Shown here: positions 17,620-26,408 of the stretch, one piece after another
How the letters are laid out: each line of letters opens with the position of its first letter
Numbering within the stretch: the first letter of the stretch is position 1
Assembly: GCA_964007875.1 (NCBI GenBank)
Contig: CAXGAH010000005.1
Location: 65,673-129,672, forward strand
Direction: 5' to 3'
Length of the DNA: 64,000 nt
DNA from: UBA1275 sp002323515
GTDB lineage: Bacteria > Bacteroidota > Rhodothermia > Balneolales > Balneolaceae
The notes under the pieces: generated by a model
Databases searched by the model: none
What the model saw: only the letters and a program-made list of their open reading frames with translations
What the model was told of the DNA's origin: nothing
Translations under genes and position numbers: made by a program

Positions 17620-19797
17620 CTAACCAAGTAAAAAAGTATTCGCCCATTCATAGGTTATCCATGCACTAAAATAGGCTAAAACAGTCATGTAACCGAACAT
17701 AATCAGAGGCCATTTCCAACTATTTGTTTCTCGCTTTACGATGGCCAAAGTACTCATACATTGCATGGCTATGGCAAAAAATATCATCAAGGAAAGAGCC
17801 GTTGCCAAAGTGTACTTAGGAAGCCCAGTTTCGGGATCTATTTCACCTCTTAGACGCTCTATCAATCCCAGCTGTTCCTCTGTTTCTTCTATGCTATAAA
17901 TCGTGTTTAGCGTTCCCACCATTACTTCACGAGCAGCAAAAGAAGTCAATAAACCAATACCAATTTTCCAATCAAATCCGAGCGGCTCAATTGCTGGCTC
18001 AATCCATTGCCCAAAGGTTCCTGCATAGCTTTGATTCAACTGTAAGGTCGATAGCATCTGCTCACTTATTTGCCGATTTGCGTCCATATCAGCTAAATCA
18101 TTTGCCGTAGGTTCATAGGTTGGGAATGAAGCTAAAACCCATAAAATAATAGAAATAGCTACGATAATTTTTCCCGCCTCTGTAACAAAAATCTTACCCC
18201 GTTCTAATGATTGGATGACAACTGAGCTAATATTCGGCCACTTATACGATGGCAATTCCATTAAAAAGGGGGTGGGTTTCCCAGTAGGAAAAATACGCTT
18301 CATCACCGCTGCGGATCCAACTGCCATCACAATACCAAATAGATATAACCCAAAAAATACCAAACCTTGTAAAGTTAGAAAGCCAATAATCCGTTTGTCA
18401 GGGACAAAGGCAGAAATCATTACCGCATAGACCGGTAAACGAGCTGAACAGGCCATAAAAGGTAAAATCATAATCGTGATCAGCCGATCTCGCCAGTTCT
18501 CTATGGTTCTTGTTGCCATTATTCCAGGAATAGCACAAGCAAAACCGGACATCAAAGGGACAACCGATCGACCGTGTAAGCCGACCTTTGTCATAAACCC
18601 ATCCATCACAAACGCAGCCCTTGCCATGTATCCCGATCCTTCTAAGAAGTAAATAAACAAAAATAGGAAAATAATTTGCGGTAAAAATATAACCACTCCC
18701 CCAAAACCCGCAATAATACCATCGACCAGTAGGCTGTTTAACAATCCTGCAGGCAGTGAACTACCCACAAAGGCACCAAACTCAATAAATAGCATATCAA
18801 TCATATCCATAAAGGGAGTAGCCCAGCTAAAGATAGACTGAAACATAACCAATAGGACCAGTACAAAGATGACGGGTCCTGCTACTCTGTGGGTGAGTAC
18901 ATTATCCAATCGATCGGTCCAAGTCTGCTCGTCCCTCTGCTCCTTAGTTACACTTCCTTCTGAACTATCGCCAATAAAACTATACCGTTGCACTACCTCA
19001 ACAGCCGTTGGATTTTCACCCTGAGCTTCCAGAGTGTTTTGTAGTTCCTCGATTAGTTTCTTGGCTTTTTCTTCCTCAGAATACTGATAAAAACTATCTT
19101 CAAGACTACCTTCTGCAAGAAGTCGCAAGGCTTCTATAGGGCGAGCGCGCTCCGGCAATTGAGTATGCTCAGATAGCCATTCCCTATCCAATCGGTCAAC
19201 GGCTTGTCTGAGTAGCTTTGAAGGATTCCATTTAAAAGGTTTAGGAGTAGCCACCCCCTGTTCAAAAAGTGCTTGCTTAATCTGTACATCGCACTTTTTA
19301 GATCGGGCATTTATCGAAATTACTGGTACGCCCCATACGTTGGACAGCTGTTGAGATTGAATCCGAATACCTCGTTCATCAGCAATATCACTCATGGTCA
19401 AGACCATAAGCATTGGAATCTGCAAATCCATGACCTGAGAGGCCAAAAATAAATTACGCTCCAAATTACTTGCATCGACCACCATCAATAGCAGGTCTGG
19501 CTTTTCTTCGTGGTCATAACTCCCTATCAGAGTTTCATAGGTTATTCGTTCATCCGCTTTTTTGTGGTTTAGGCTATAGGCACCGGGTAGATCAATAATT
19601 TTATGCAATACACCATTGATAATGGTGGTTCCCATTTTACGCTCAACGGTGATACCCGGATAGTTTGCTATTTTCTGTCGTAATCCAGTAAGAGCGTTAA
19701 AAATAGTAGACTTACCTGTATTTGGATTCCCAACAAGAGCGATGGTACTAGGCTGTCGCAATATTTCTTTTTGAGCATTAATGGTCTGATTACTCAT
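17620..19797 (-). CDS. feoB: Ferrous iron transporter FeoB
   Basis: 725 residues. The N-terminal G domain has G1 GNPNTGKST (23-31) and G3 DLPGAYSL; the G4 position reads TMSD instead of NxxD. A helical GDI-like domain follows, then the membrane part with two Gate motifs (including the GFACAIPGI region) and the FeoB C-terminal segment. It imports Fe2+ through the inner membrane, driven or gated by nucleotide hydrolysis. The start overlaps the feoA stop by 4 bases. The Thr at G4 may weaken guanine selectivity. Confidence 0.95.
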   Translation of the reverse strand: MSNQTINAQKEILRQPSTIALVGNPNTGKSTIFNALTGLRQKIANYPGITVERKMGTTIINGVLHKIIDLPGAYSLNHKKADERITYETLIGSYDHEEKPDLLLMVVDASNLERNLFLASQVMDLQIPMLMVLTMSDIADERGIRIQSQQLSNVWGVPVISINARSKKCDVQIKQALFEQGVATPKPFKWNPSKLLRQAVDRLDREWLSEHTQLPERARPIEALRLLAEGSLEDSFYQYSEEEKAKKLIEELQNTLEAQGENPTAVEVVQRYSFIGDSSEGSVTKEQRDEQTWTDRLDNVLTHRVAGPVIFVLVLLVMFQSIFSWATPFMDMIDMLFIEFGAFVGSSLPAGLLNSLLVDGIIAGFGGVVIFLPQIIFLFLFIYFLEGSGYMARAAFVMDGFMTKVGLHGRSVVPLMSGFACAIPGIMATRTIENWRDRLITIMILPFMACSARLPVYAVMISAFVPDKRIIGFLTLQGLVFFGLYLFGIVMAVGSAAVMKRIFPTGKPTPFLMELPSYKWPNISSVVIQSLERGKIFVTEAGKIIVAISIILWVLASFPTYEPTANDLADMDANRQISEQMLSTLQLNQSYAGTFGQWIEPAIEPLGFDWKIGIGLLTSFAAREVMVGTLNTIYSIEETEEQLGLIERLRGEIDPETGLPKYTLATALSLMIFFAIAMQCMSTLAIVKRETNSWKWPLIMFGYMTVLAYFSAWITYEWANTFLLG

Positions 19798-20012
19798 ATA
19801 GGACTCACTTCAACCGCATCGGTTTCTTTTTTTCGTAAGCTTAGCAAATATCCGCGAATTTTTATCTCCATTGGATATCCCATTGGAGCTCTTCGTATGA
19901 CTTCACAAATACTACCTGGAGTTAAACCCATCTCCATAATTCTGACAAGTTTATCCCCTTGGATCTGCTTAACTTTATATTTTTTATGAACATGTGCATC
20001 AGAAAGAAACAT
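19794..20012 (-). CDS. feoA: FeoA domain protein
   Basis: 72 residues forming one SH3-like FeoA domain: an N-terminal basic segment, LVRIMEMGLTPGSICEVIRRAP in two halves around residue 30, and the final SLRKKETDAVEV. FeoA assists FeoB, probably by contact with its cytosolic domain. Coupled to feoB by an ATGA overlap. A second FeoA-like gene lies 11 bases upstream. Confidence 0.9.
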   Translation of the reverse strand: MFLSDAHVHKKYKVKQIQGDKLVRIMEMGLTPGSICEVIRRAPMGYPMEIKIRGYLLSLRKKETDAVEVSPI

Positions 20013-20023
20013 AAACTAAGTCT

Positions 20024-20269
20024 CTATAGGTTAGAGGATTTTTTTTTGGAGACCGGTTCAACTAAAATATTCATTGCCAAAGGGTGCGTAATCGCTAGCC
20101 GGCATTCACCGACCTGCAGTATGATGTTTTTCTGATTAGAAACAACGGTTCCTGTTGCGCCCTCTACACAACCAAGCTCTTGCAACCTGCATGTGTCTTC
20201 ACTCGTGCAGTTTAGACAACTAACACGAACTTGTTCGCCTATTTTGGTAGTGGTGAGTGGTACGATCAT
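20024..20269 (-). CDS. Second FeoA-like protein with Cys cluster
   Basis: 81 residues with a FeoA core (RLQELGCVEGATGTVV, then LAITHPLAMNILV). The N-terminal part has a Cys-rich stretch, CLNCTSEDTC plus a fourth Cys in ELGC, spaced C-x2-C-x5-C-x6-C. This could bind iron or a cluster or form disulfides; some FeoA and FeoC proteins bind clusters. It is the first gene of the feo operon. A lysine- and serine-rich tail ends the protein. Confidence 0.82.
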   Translation of the reverse strand: MIVPLTTTKIGEQVRVSCLNCTSEDTCRLQELGCVEGATGTVVSNQKNIILQVGECRLAITHPLAMNILVEPVSKKKSSNL

Positions 20270-20271
20270 CC

Positions 20272-20294
20272 TTATTTAAATATAGTCTAAATAA
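20272..20294. promoter_or_regulatory. Inverted repeat before the feo operon
   Basis: TTATTTA, nine bases, TAAATAA: two perfect 7-base arms beginning 3 bases upstream of the first feoA start codon. Position suits an operator for an iron-responsive repressor (Fur or DtxR type), though it is only AT-rich dyad symmetry and matches neither consensus well. Confidence 0.3.
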
Positions 20295-20354
20295 GATAAA
20301 TATTTGTTGGCTTATTTTGTATTGAAAAATTCTACTATTTAAAAAGAATGCCGC

Positions 20355-20380
20355 TTGGTTTATGAGACCATAAGGACCAA
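20355..20380 (-). terminator. Possible hairpin terminator of the 237-residue gene
   Basis: TTGGT and TTATG pair with CATAA and ACCAA around a 4-base loop, with a GG bulge, starting 5 bases after the stop of the upstream minus-strand gene. On the minus strand a short T-run (ATTCTTTTTAAA) follows about 8 bases later, later than in a textbook terminator. Confidence 0.35.
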
Positions 20381-20384
20381 CGAT

Positions 20385-21098
20385 TTATAGCACGGATTCT
20401 GGATGAACTTCTTCAAAGCCATGGGGTGGTCTATATAGACGCGTTTTTTCAAAATACAAGGCTTCTTTGGAATGCACTCGCTTACCGTTTATGGAAAAAA
20501 ATCTAAATGCGTCCGGTAATAAAGACTGTAAAGGATAGAAAAAATCGATGTAAGGATTACGTTTACTATATAAATCTATATCGTAGCCATCTATTGCTGC
20601 GCGTTTAACTAAAATAACCTCATCTTTCATTAGCAAACGATGAATTACAGAAGCTTCTACTTCGTATCCCCAAGCTTGTTCGAGATTCTTGTTACCCGTA
20701 GCTGGAATATCCTTTGTAAAGGAAGTATCCAAACCATTAGCTGGGGTGGTAATTCTGTCTTTAGATTTCCGAACTAATCGAAGATAGGCATCCATCGGAG
20801 CATTTTGCATCCAATCACCTATTCCTTCCTCATTTGACCATTCAAGCTTTAAAGGTAAGGTATAAAGTTTTTCAATAATGGTAACTACGGAAGGATAGGC
20901 ATCTAGTAAATTGATTCCGTAGCGATTGTTTGCAAGATCACTTCCCATAAAAAACAACCAAGAATAGGTAGGGTCAGGTTTGGTAAATAATGAAAGTACA
21001 TCGCTATCAACCTTAGAAGAGTCTGAACTTGAACTGGTAAGTTCTTCCATGCGCTGATCATGGAAGAACACCAGTTTAAGTAATTGATTTGAGGACAT
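20385..21098 (-). CDS. Conserved-looking protein of unknown function
   Basis: 237 residues, soluble, with no signal peptide or membrane span. A serine- and aspartate-rich low-complexity segment lies near residues 20-32. The rest is mixed alpha/beta with many aromatic residues (SWLFFMGSD, NPYIDFFYPL, RLYRPPHGFEEVH). I do not recognise a family. It begins 34 bases after the hppA stop, so may be co-transcribed with the pyrophosphatase. The intact frame and normal codon use support a real gene. Confidence 0.65.
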   Translation of the reverse strand: MSSNQLLKLVFFHDQRMEELTSSSSDSSKVDSDVLSLFTKPDPTYSWLFFMGSDLANNRYGINLLDAYPSVVTIIEKLYTLPLKLEWSNEEGIGDWMQNAPMDAYLRLVRKSKDRITTPANGLDTSFTKDIPATGNKNLEQAWGYEVEASVIHRLLMKDEVILVKRAAIDGYDIDLYSKRNPYIDFFYPLQSLLPDAFRFFSINGKRVHSKEALYFEKTRLYRPPHGFEEVHPESVL

Positions 21099-21132
21099 TA
21101 TTTTCCTAGTAAAATCGGTTGGAAAATAATCG

Positions 21133-23340
21133 TTAAATCATCGTTGCTATAACCAATGCCACAACAGACATAAGTTTTAATAAGATATTGAGTGATGGTC
21201 CAGAAGTATCCTTGAATGGATCACCAACTGTATCACCTACTACCGCGGCTTTGTGTGGCTCACTACCTTTTTTATATTCAATACCGTCAACAGTCACCCC
21301 TTCTTCAATCATCTTTTTGGCGTTGTCCCAAGCTCCACCTGCATTAGATTGAAAAAGAGCCATTAGAACCCCTGCAGATGTAACACCAGCTAATAGACCG
21401 CCTAGCATTTGAGCACCTAAGGTAGGTTCATCACTAATAAAACCAGGAACAAAACCAAATAATACCGGTACGATAACCGCTAACAGACCAGGGAATACCA
21501 TTTCACGAATAGATGCCGCGGTAGATATCTCCACACACTTTTCATACTCAGCTTTACCATCTGCTGCTTCAAAAGTAGCTTGATCTTCTTTTGACCAATC
21601 AGCAAACTCTTTACCGTCATTACTGTTCATCACGTCAAGTGCTGCGCGCAACTCTGGAATGTCTTTAAACTGACGACGTACTTCTTCAATCATACTCATC
21701 GCAGCACGACCCACTGCGTTCATAGACAGAGCAGAGAATAAGAACGGTAACATTGCTCCTACAAATAAAGCTGCCATCACATACGGATTAGTAACGTTGA
21801 TGATTACTTCGTCTGGGTTAACCGCTTCGTAAGCAGTTATAAATGCAGCGAATAAAGCCAAGGCCGTTAAGGCAGCAGAACCAATCGCAAAACCTTTACC
21901 AATAGCTGCTGTTGTGTTCCCTACCGCATCCAATTTATCGGTACGCTCTCTAACTTCTGGTTCTAGTTCCGCCATTTCAGCGATACCACCAGCATTATCT
22001 GAAATAGGACCGTAGGCATCAACAGCTAATTGGATGCCTGTATTTGCTAGCATACCAACTGCTGCAATGGCTATACCATACAATCCGGCAAAGCTATAAG
22101 CACCAATAATGGCAACGGCTATAATCAAAATTGGTATAGCTGTAGATATCATTCCTACACCTAAACCTGCTATAATGTTAGTAGCAGATCCAGTTACGGA
22201 TTGCTTAACAATGGAAAGAACAGGTTTTGTTCCTGTACCCGTATAATGCTCGGTCACAAAACCAATGGCTAAGCCAGAAAGCAATCCAAAAATAGTCGCA
22301 ATGAAAACACCTGTGCTGGTGTATTCAATTCCAGTAAATGTCCAACTCTCTGGAAGCATCCAATTAATGATAAAATAGGAAGCAATTAACATTACTACAC
22401 CAGAGAATATTTCTCCGAAATTAAGAGCTTTTTGAGGGTCTCCACCTTCTTTCACTCGAACCAAAAAAGTACCTGCAATGGAGGTAAGGATTCCAGTACC
22501 TGCTAATACTAATGGAAGCAACACTGCCGAGAGCCCCTCAAAATTGTCCGACCACGTTGGAATTGTCATAAATGCCGCACCTAATACCATGGTACCAATG
22601 ATGGAACCAACGTAAGACTCAAATAAATCGGCACCCATACCGGCAACATCACCCACATTATCACCCACATTATCAGCAATAGTAGCTGGATTTAGGGGAT
22701 GATCTTCTGGAATGCCTGCCTCTACTTTACCAACCAAATCAGCCCCGACATCCGCTGCCTTGGTGTAAATTCCGCCACCCACTCTTGCAAACAAAGCAAT
22801 GGATGAGGCACCAAATGAAAAGCCTGTTACAATAGCTAATACTTTGTTTACTGCACTTGCGCCCTCAAGACCAAAAATACTTCCAAAAGTAATTAGTAAA
22901 AAACTTAAACCAAGTACACCTAATCCTACCACTCCGAGTCCCATTACAGACCCACCTGCAAAAGCAACTTCTAAGCCTTTACCTAGACTTGTACGGGCTG
23001 CGTTTGTGGTTCTCACATTAGCTTTGGTGGCAACACGCATACCGATGAATCCTGCAAGACCTGAACAAATAGCACCTACCACAAAGGAAATGGCTACCAT
23101 CCAACTGGATGTTTCGGGATTAGCACTGACTCCTAAAAGGATAGCTACTGCAACAACAAAAATTGCAAGTACTCGGTATTCAGCTTTTAAGAAAGCCATA
23201 GCACCTGCGGCGATGCTTTCACTTATCCGTTCCATTCGTTCGGTTCCAACTTCTTGTTTGGAAACCCAAGATGACTTTATAAACGTGTAGAGCAGAGCTA
23301 TAAGTCCTGCAATTGGTATTAAATATAGTATGGTTTGCAT
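21133..23340 (-). CDS. hppA: Membrane-bound ion-pumping pyrophosphatase, K+-dependent type
   Basis: 735 residues with about 16 membrane spans. Catalytic loops are present: GGGIYTKAADVGADLVGKVE, then DNVGDNVGDVAGMGADLFES, and DTVGDPFKDTSGPSLN near the end. The sequence GNTTAAIGKG has Ala and Gly where K+-independent enzymes have Lys and Thr, so it belongs to the K+-stimulated class. It splits pyrophosphate and pumps H+ or Na+ out of the cytosol; the ion cannot be decided by eye. It follows pth by 68 bases and may tap pyrophosphate from nucleotide synthesis. Confidence 0.95.
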   Translation of the reverse strand: MQTILYLIPIAGLIALLYTFIKSSWVSKQEVGTERMERISESIAAGAMAFLKAEYRVLAIFVVAVAILLGVSANPETSSWMVAISFVVGAICSGLAGFIGMRVATKANVRTTNAARTSLGKGLEVAFAGGSVMGLGVVGLGVLGLSFLLITFGSIFGLEGASAVNKVLAIVTGFSFGASSIALFARVGGGIYTKAADVGADLVGKVEAGIPEDHPLNPATIADNVGDNVGDVAGMGADLFESYVGSIIGTMVLGAAFMTIPTWSDNFEGLSAVLLPLVLAGTGILTSIAGTFLVRVKEGGDPQKALNFGEIFSGVVMLIASYFIINWMLPESWTFTGIEYTSTGVFIATIFGLLSGLAIGFVTEHYTGTGTKPVLSIVKQSVTGSATNIIAGLGVGMISTAIPILIIAVAIIGAYSFAGLYGIAIAAVGMLANTGIQLAVDAYGPISDNAGGIAEMAELEPEVRERTDKLDAVGNTTAAIGKGFAIGSAALTALALFAAFITAYEAVNPDEVIINVTNPYVMAALFVGAMLPFLFSALSMNAVGRAAMSMIEEVRRQFKDIPELRAALDVMNSNDGKEFADWSKEDQATFEAADGKAEYEKCVEISTAASIREMVFPGLLAVIVPVLFGFVPGFISDEPTLGAQMLGGLLAGVTSAGVLMALFQSNAGGAWDNAKKMIEEGVTVDGIEYKKGSEPHKAAVVGDTVGDPFKDTSGPSLNILLKLMSVVALVIATMI

Positions 23341-23408
23341 AATTCTGCGTTCTATGTTTTATATGATAATTAACTAGGTGACACTGCACCTGTAAAAAAA
23401 GAGGTATC

Positions 23409-23966
23409 TTAGTTATGTATATTCATTGCTCTGATTAGTCCTAACCCCACAAAATCTAAGCTTGTTTGAACAGCTTCATCTATTATATGATTCACCGTTT
23501 CTAGCTCTTCAGTTCTAAATGGGGATAATACAAATTCAACTTGTCTGCCCCTAGGGAAATCATTCCCAATGCCTATGCGTAAACGAGGTATGGCTTGAGA
23601 GCCAATTTTCTCATGAACATCCGCGATTCCATTGTGACCACTATCACTGCCCTTAGGTCTTAACTTTAAGTCTCCTAAAGCTAAATGTAAATCATCATAG
23701 ATGATTAAACTTTGATCTGGCTTTTGATTGAACTGTACCATGGCTTTGATGACGGAGGAACCGCTGTTATTCATGTAATTGGTCGGTTTTATTAAAAACA
23801 AGTTCTGGCCCTTATATCGTGCTTCTGCAAAGACAAAGGAACCTTCACCTGGTTGGAAAGAACTGCCCAATTTATGGGCTAGCCTATCCACGATATCAAA
23901 ACCAATGTTATGTCGAGTACCCTCATACTCAGCGTCCAAATTTCCAAGACCAACTAAAAGCGCCAC
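23409..23966 (-). CDS. pth: Peptidyl-tRNA hydrolase
   Basis: 185 residues, the family size. LLVGLGNLDAEYEGTRHNIGFD carries the conserved Asn and the catalytic His of the family; KPTNYMNNSG and YDDLHLALGDLKLRPKGSDSGHNG follow. It frees stalled peptidyl-tRNAs by cutting the ester bond. It starts 14 bases after rplY and ends 68 bases before hppA, in an operon with prs. Confidence 0.96.
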   Translation of the reverse strand: MALLVGLGNLDAEYEGTRHNIGFDIVDRLAHKLGSSFQPGEGSFVFAEARYKGQNLFLIKPTNYMNNSGSSVIKAMVQFNQKPDQSLIIYDDLHLALGDLKLRPKGSDSGHNGIADVHEKIGSQAIPRLRIGIGNDFPRGRQVEFVLSPFRTEELETVNHIIDEAVQTSLDFVGLGLIRAMNIHN

Positions 23967-23980
23967 GGGTACCCTTTTAC

Positions 23981-24613
23981 TTATTCTTCAGAAGTTTCTT
24001 CTGTTCCTTCAGCATCGCCACCATCCTCATCTTCAATGACATCTTTCAATAGTTGTCCTTTTGGTGGTCGAATAGTAACAATTGTTCTGTTCAAAGAATC
24101 TAATGGAATAATACCATCCAACTCTAAATCAGATACATTAAACGATTGACCTATGTTTAATGGAGTCACGTCCACTTCAAACTCAGCAACAATGTTCTCT
24201 GGTAACACACGTACACGAAGGAATTTCATAGGCTGAAACAAGCGTCCACCTCCTTCTACAACCCCACGTGCGGTTCCTCTAATACCAATAGGTACCCGAA
24301 GTGTCACTTTATGCTTATCACTCAACACGTAAAAATCGGCATGAATTGGACGATCCGTAACCGGATCAAATTCTGTTCGCTTTAGTAGTGTTTTGTACAC
24401 CTTCCCGTCGATTGTAAGCTCTTGCACCTTAGTTTGAGCAAGACTCAAAATCTTCTCTAGTGCTAACTCATCTATTGAGAAATGTGTGTTTTCCTGAACT
24501 TCAGGACCATATAATACGGCAGGTACGCGTTTGGCTGCTCGCAGGTCATGGTTTGCTTTTTTACTGGTTTCTCGAGGAGTTCCCTCAAGTTTAACGTATT
24601 CTGGCTTTGCCAT
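23981..24613 (-). CDS. rplY: 50S ribosomal protein bL25 (Ctc form)
   Basis: 210 residues, the long CTC form with an N-terminal L25 domain (KRVPAVLYGPEVQ, RTEFDPVTDRPIHADFYVL) and a C-terminal beta domain of about 100 residues ending in an acidic tail. It binds 5S rRNA. Between prs (19 bases upstream) and pth (14 bases downstream), the usual order in this phylum as I remember it. Confidence 0.95.
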   Translation of the reverse strand: MAKPEYVKLEGTPRETSKKANHDLRAAKRVPAVLYGPEVQENTHFSIDELALEKILSLAQTKVQELTIDGKVYKTLLKRTEFDPVTDRPIHADFYVLSDKHKVTLRVPIGIRGTARGVVEGGGRLFQPMKFLRVRVLPENIVAEFEVDVTPLNIGQSFNVSDLELDGIIPLDSLNRTIVTIRPPKGQLLKDVIEDEDGGDAEGTEETSEE

Positions 24614-24632
24614 TTTTTTCCTATTCTACTTT

Positions 24633-25565
24633 TTAATTATCAAACAATGCACTGATTGTGTCATTGGTATGAATCCTTTCAATTGCTTCAGCAAAAATAT
24701 TTGCTACGCTGAGCACCTTAATTTTTTCAGATGGCTGACGCAATGGAATGGTGTCGGTTACCAATAGTTCATCAATGGGTGAATCTTCAATTCTCTGAAA
24801 TGCCGGTCCTGAGAGTATAGGGTGTGAACACATAGCTCGTATGTCTAGTGCACCACGCTCCTTCATGGCAGTAGCCGCGTTGGTCAGGGTTCCTGCTGTA
24901 TCAATTAAATCATCTACGATTAGTACATTCTTACCCTCTACTTCACCAATAATATTCATTATCTCTGATTCATTTTGCTTTGGTCTGCGCTTATCAATGA
25001 AGGCAAGGGAAGCACCAAGCTTTTTTGAATAGGATCGTGCCGTTTTCAAACTACCAACATCAGGTGCAACCACCACTAAATTATCAATTGGATGCTTGGT
25101 CATATGATCAATAAATACTCGGGAAGCGTAAAGGTGATCAAGAGGAATATCAAAAAATCCTTGAATTTGCGCTGCGTGAAGGTCCATCGTGAGTATACGA
25201 TCTGCACCCGCTTCAACTAGTAGATTAGCCATCAACTTAGACCCAATTGACACTCTAGGTTGGTCTTTTCGATCTTGGCGTGCATATCCAAAGTAAGGAA
25301 TAACGGCTGTCACCCGTTTAACTGAAGCACGCTTTGCAGCATCCAGCATGAGTAGTAACTCAATAATATTGTCGCCTGAAGGGGGAGTTGGTTGAACAAT
25401 AAATATATCCTCACCACGTATACTCTGTTCGTACTTTACGTAGATTTCACCATCAGAAAACTGTTTGATAGTAATTTTTCCAAGATTGGTTCCATACTCC
25501 TTTGCAATGGTGCGAGCCAAGGCTGGATTACTTGTACCAGAGAATATAGCGAGAGGACTGTCCAA
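24633..25565 (-). CDS. prs: Ribose-phosphate pyrophosphokinase
   Basis: 310 residues, class I PRPP synthetase. IFSGTSNPALA at the N terminus, DLHAAQIQGFFDIPLDHLYAS, the flexible loop KRRPKQNE, and the PRPP-binding VLIVDDLIDTAGTL are all present. It makes PRPP from ribose 5-phosphate and ATP for nucleotide, histidine and tryptophan synthesis. First protein gene of an operon that starts with tRNA-Gln, 82 bases upstream. Confidence 0.97.
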   Translation of the reverse strand: MDSPLAIFSGTSNPALARTIAKEYGTNLGKITIKQFSDGEIYVKYEQSIRGEDIFIVQPTPPSGDNIIELLLMLDAAKRASVKRVTAVIPYFGYARQDRKDQPRVSIGSKLMANLLVEAGADRILTMDLHAAQIQGFFDIPLDHLYASRVFIDHMTKHPIDNLVVVAPDVGSLKTARSYSKKLGASLAFIDKRRPKQNESEIMNIIGEVEGKNVLIVDDLIDTAGTLTNAATAMKERGALDIRAMCSHPILSGPAFQRIEDSPIDELLVTDTIPLRQPSEKIKVLSVANIFAEAIERIHTNDTISALFDN

Positions 25566-25647
25566 GGTTATTTTATTTTGCTAGCACTGAAATGTTCAGG
25601 ATTACATAAAACGATGGACTTTTAACCTTTACATCCATCGAGTGTTG

Positions 25648-25718
25648 TTGCCCGGGGAGGACTCGAACCCCCACATACTGGACCAAAACCAGGTGTCCTG
25701 CCATTAGACGACCGGGCA
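25648..25718 (-). tRNA. tRNA-Gln (anticodon UUG)
   Basis: Folded by hand: acceptor stem TGCCCGG with CCGGGCA, D arm GTCT/GGAC, anticodon arm CCTGG-TTTTGGT-CCAGT giving UUG, T arm GGGGG-TTCGAGT-CCTCC and discriminator A. The length is 71 bases, with CCA not encoded (CAAC follows). Pair 27-43 is a C-U mismatch and position 37 is G. It lies upstream of prs on the same strand. Confidence 0.9.
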
Positions 25719-25900
25719 AAAAAGTCGTTAACAGAATTTAAAGATAGGGAGCTACGAATCCCTAATCAAGACAGAACCCATCTATTTTTTAACATTGAGG
25801 AAATACGGAGAACATACGCTATAAAAAACACACTCATTAGTATGACTAAAATTGTATCTTTACATAATTGTATGATACCCAAAAACAATGTTTAGAGCTC

Positions 25901-26398
25901 ATGGGACACCAACTTACACTCATGGATCGAGCCCGAATCTCTCGATGCATTAAAAGAATGGCTATTCAGGTTTACGGACGCTTCCCAGCGAATCAACCAC
26001 TCCACGTAATTGGATTGAATAAACGGGGGTTTGCCTTGGCCGAAGAACTGGTTTCCGAACTCAAACAGCTTAGACCCAGGCAGGGTGATGTTCTGTATAA
26101 CTTAGATGTATTCAGTAAAGGTAATCAAGCCATACCCGATCTTAATGATTTACACGTTCTTATCGTGGACGATGTTGTATTCTCGGGTCGAACTTTATTT
26201 CAGGCACTTTCTGTATTGCTTCATTCACAAGAACCTGAGGCTATCGAAATTGTATCTTTAATTGATAGAGGACACAGACGCTACCCAATATTAGCCAATA
26301 TTGTTGGCGAACACATCCCAACAAAAGTTGGAGAGCATGTAGAGGTATTATTGAACGCAAACCACTTAGAAGCTGTAGTATTATTTAAAAACTCATAA
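25901..26398 (+). CDS. PyrR-like phosphoribosyltransferase
   Basis: I take ATG 25901 (165 residues) as start; a TTG at 25868 would lie almost on the likely transcription start, as a TATCTTTA box sits at 25855-25862. The PRPP loop is VLIVDDVVFSGRTLFQAL; LIDRGHRRYPILANIVGEHIPT closely follows PyrR (VDRGHRELPIRADYIGKNIPT). PyrR proteins bind pyr mRNA and have weak uracil phosphoribosyltransferase activity. No pyr operon is adjacent; a DUF3078 gene follows 10 bases on. Whether it binds RNA here is open. Confidence 0.82.
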   Translation: MGHQLTLMDRARISRCIKRMAIQVYGRFPANQPLHVIGLNKRGFALAEELVSELKQLRPRQGDVLYNLDVFSKGNQAIPDLNDLHVLIVDDVVFSGRTLFQALSVLLHSQEPEAIEIVSLIDRGHRRYPILANIVGEHIPTKVGEHVEVLLNANHLEAVVLFKNS

Positions 26399-26408
26399 AT
26401 CGCTTAAA

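Noticed and set aside
22799..23290. 163-codon plus-strand ORF opposite hppA
   Set aside because: A shadow of the membrane protein gene in an antisense frame, with composition dictated by the hppA codons.
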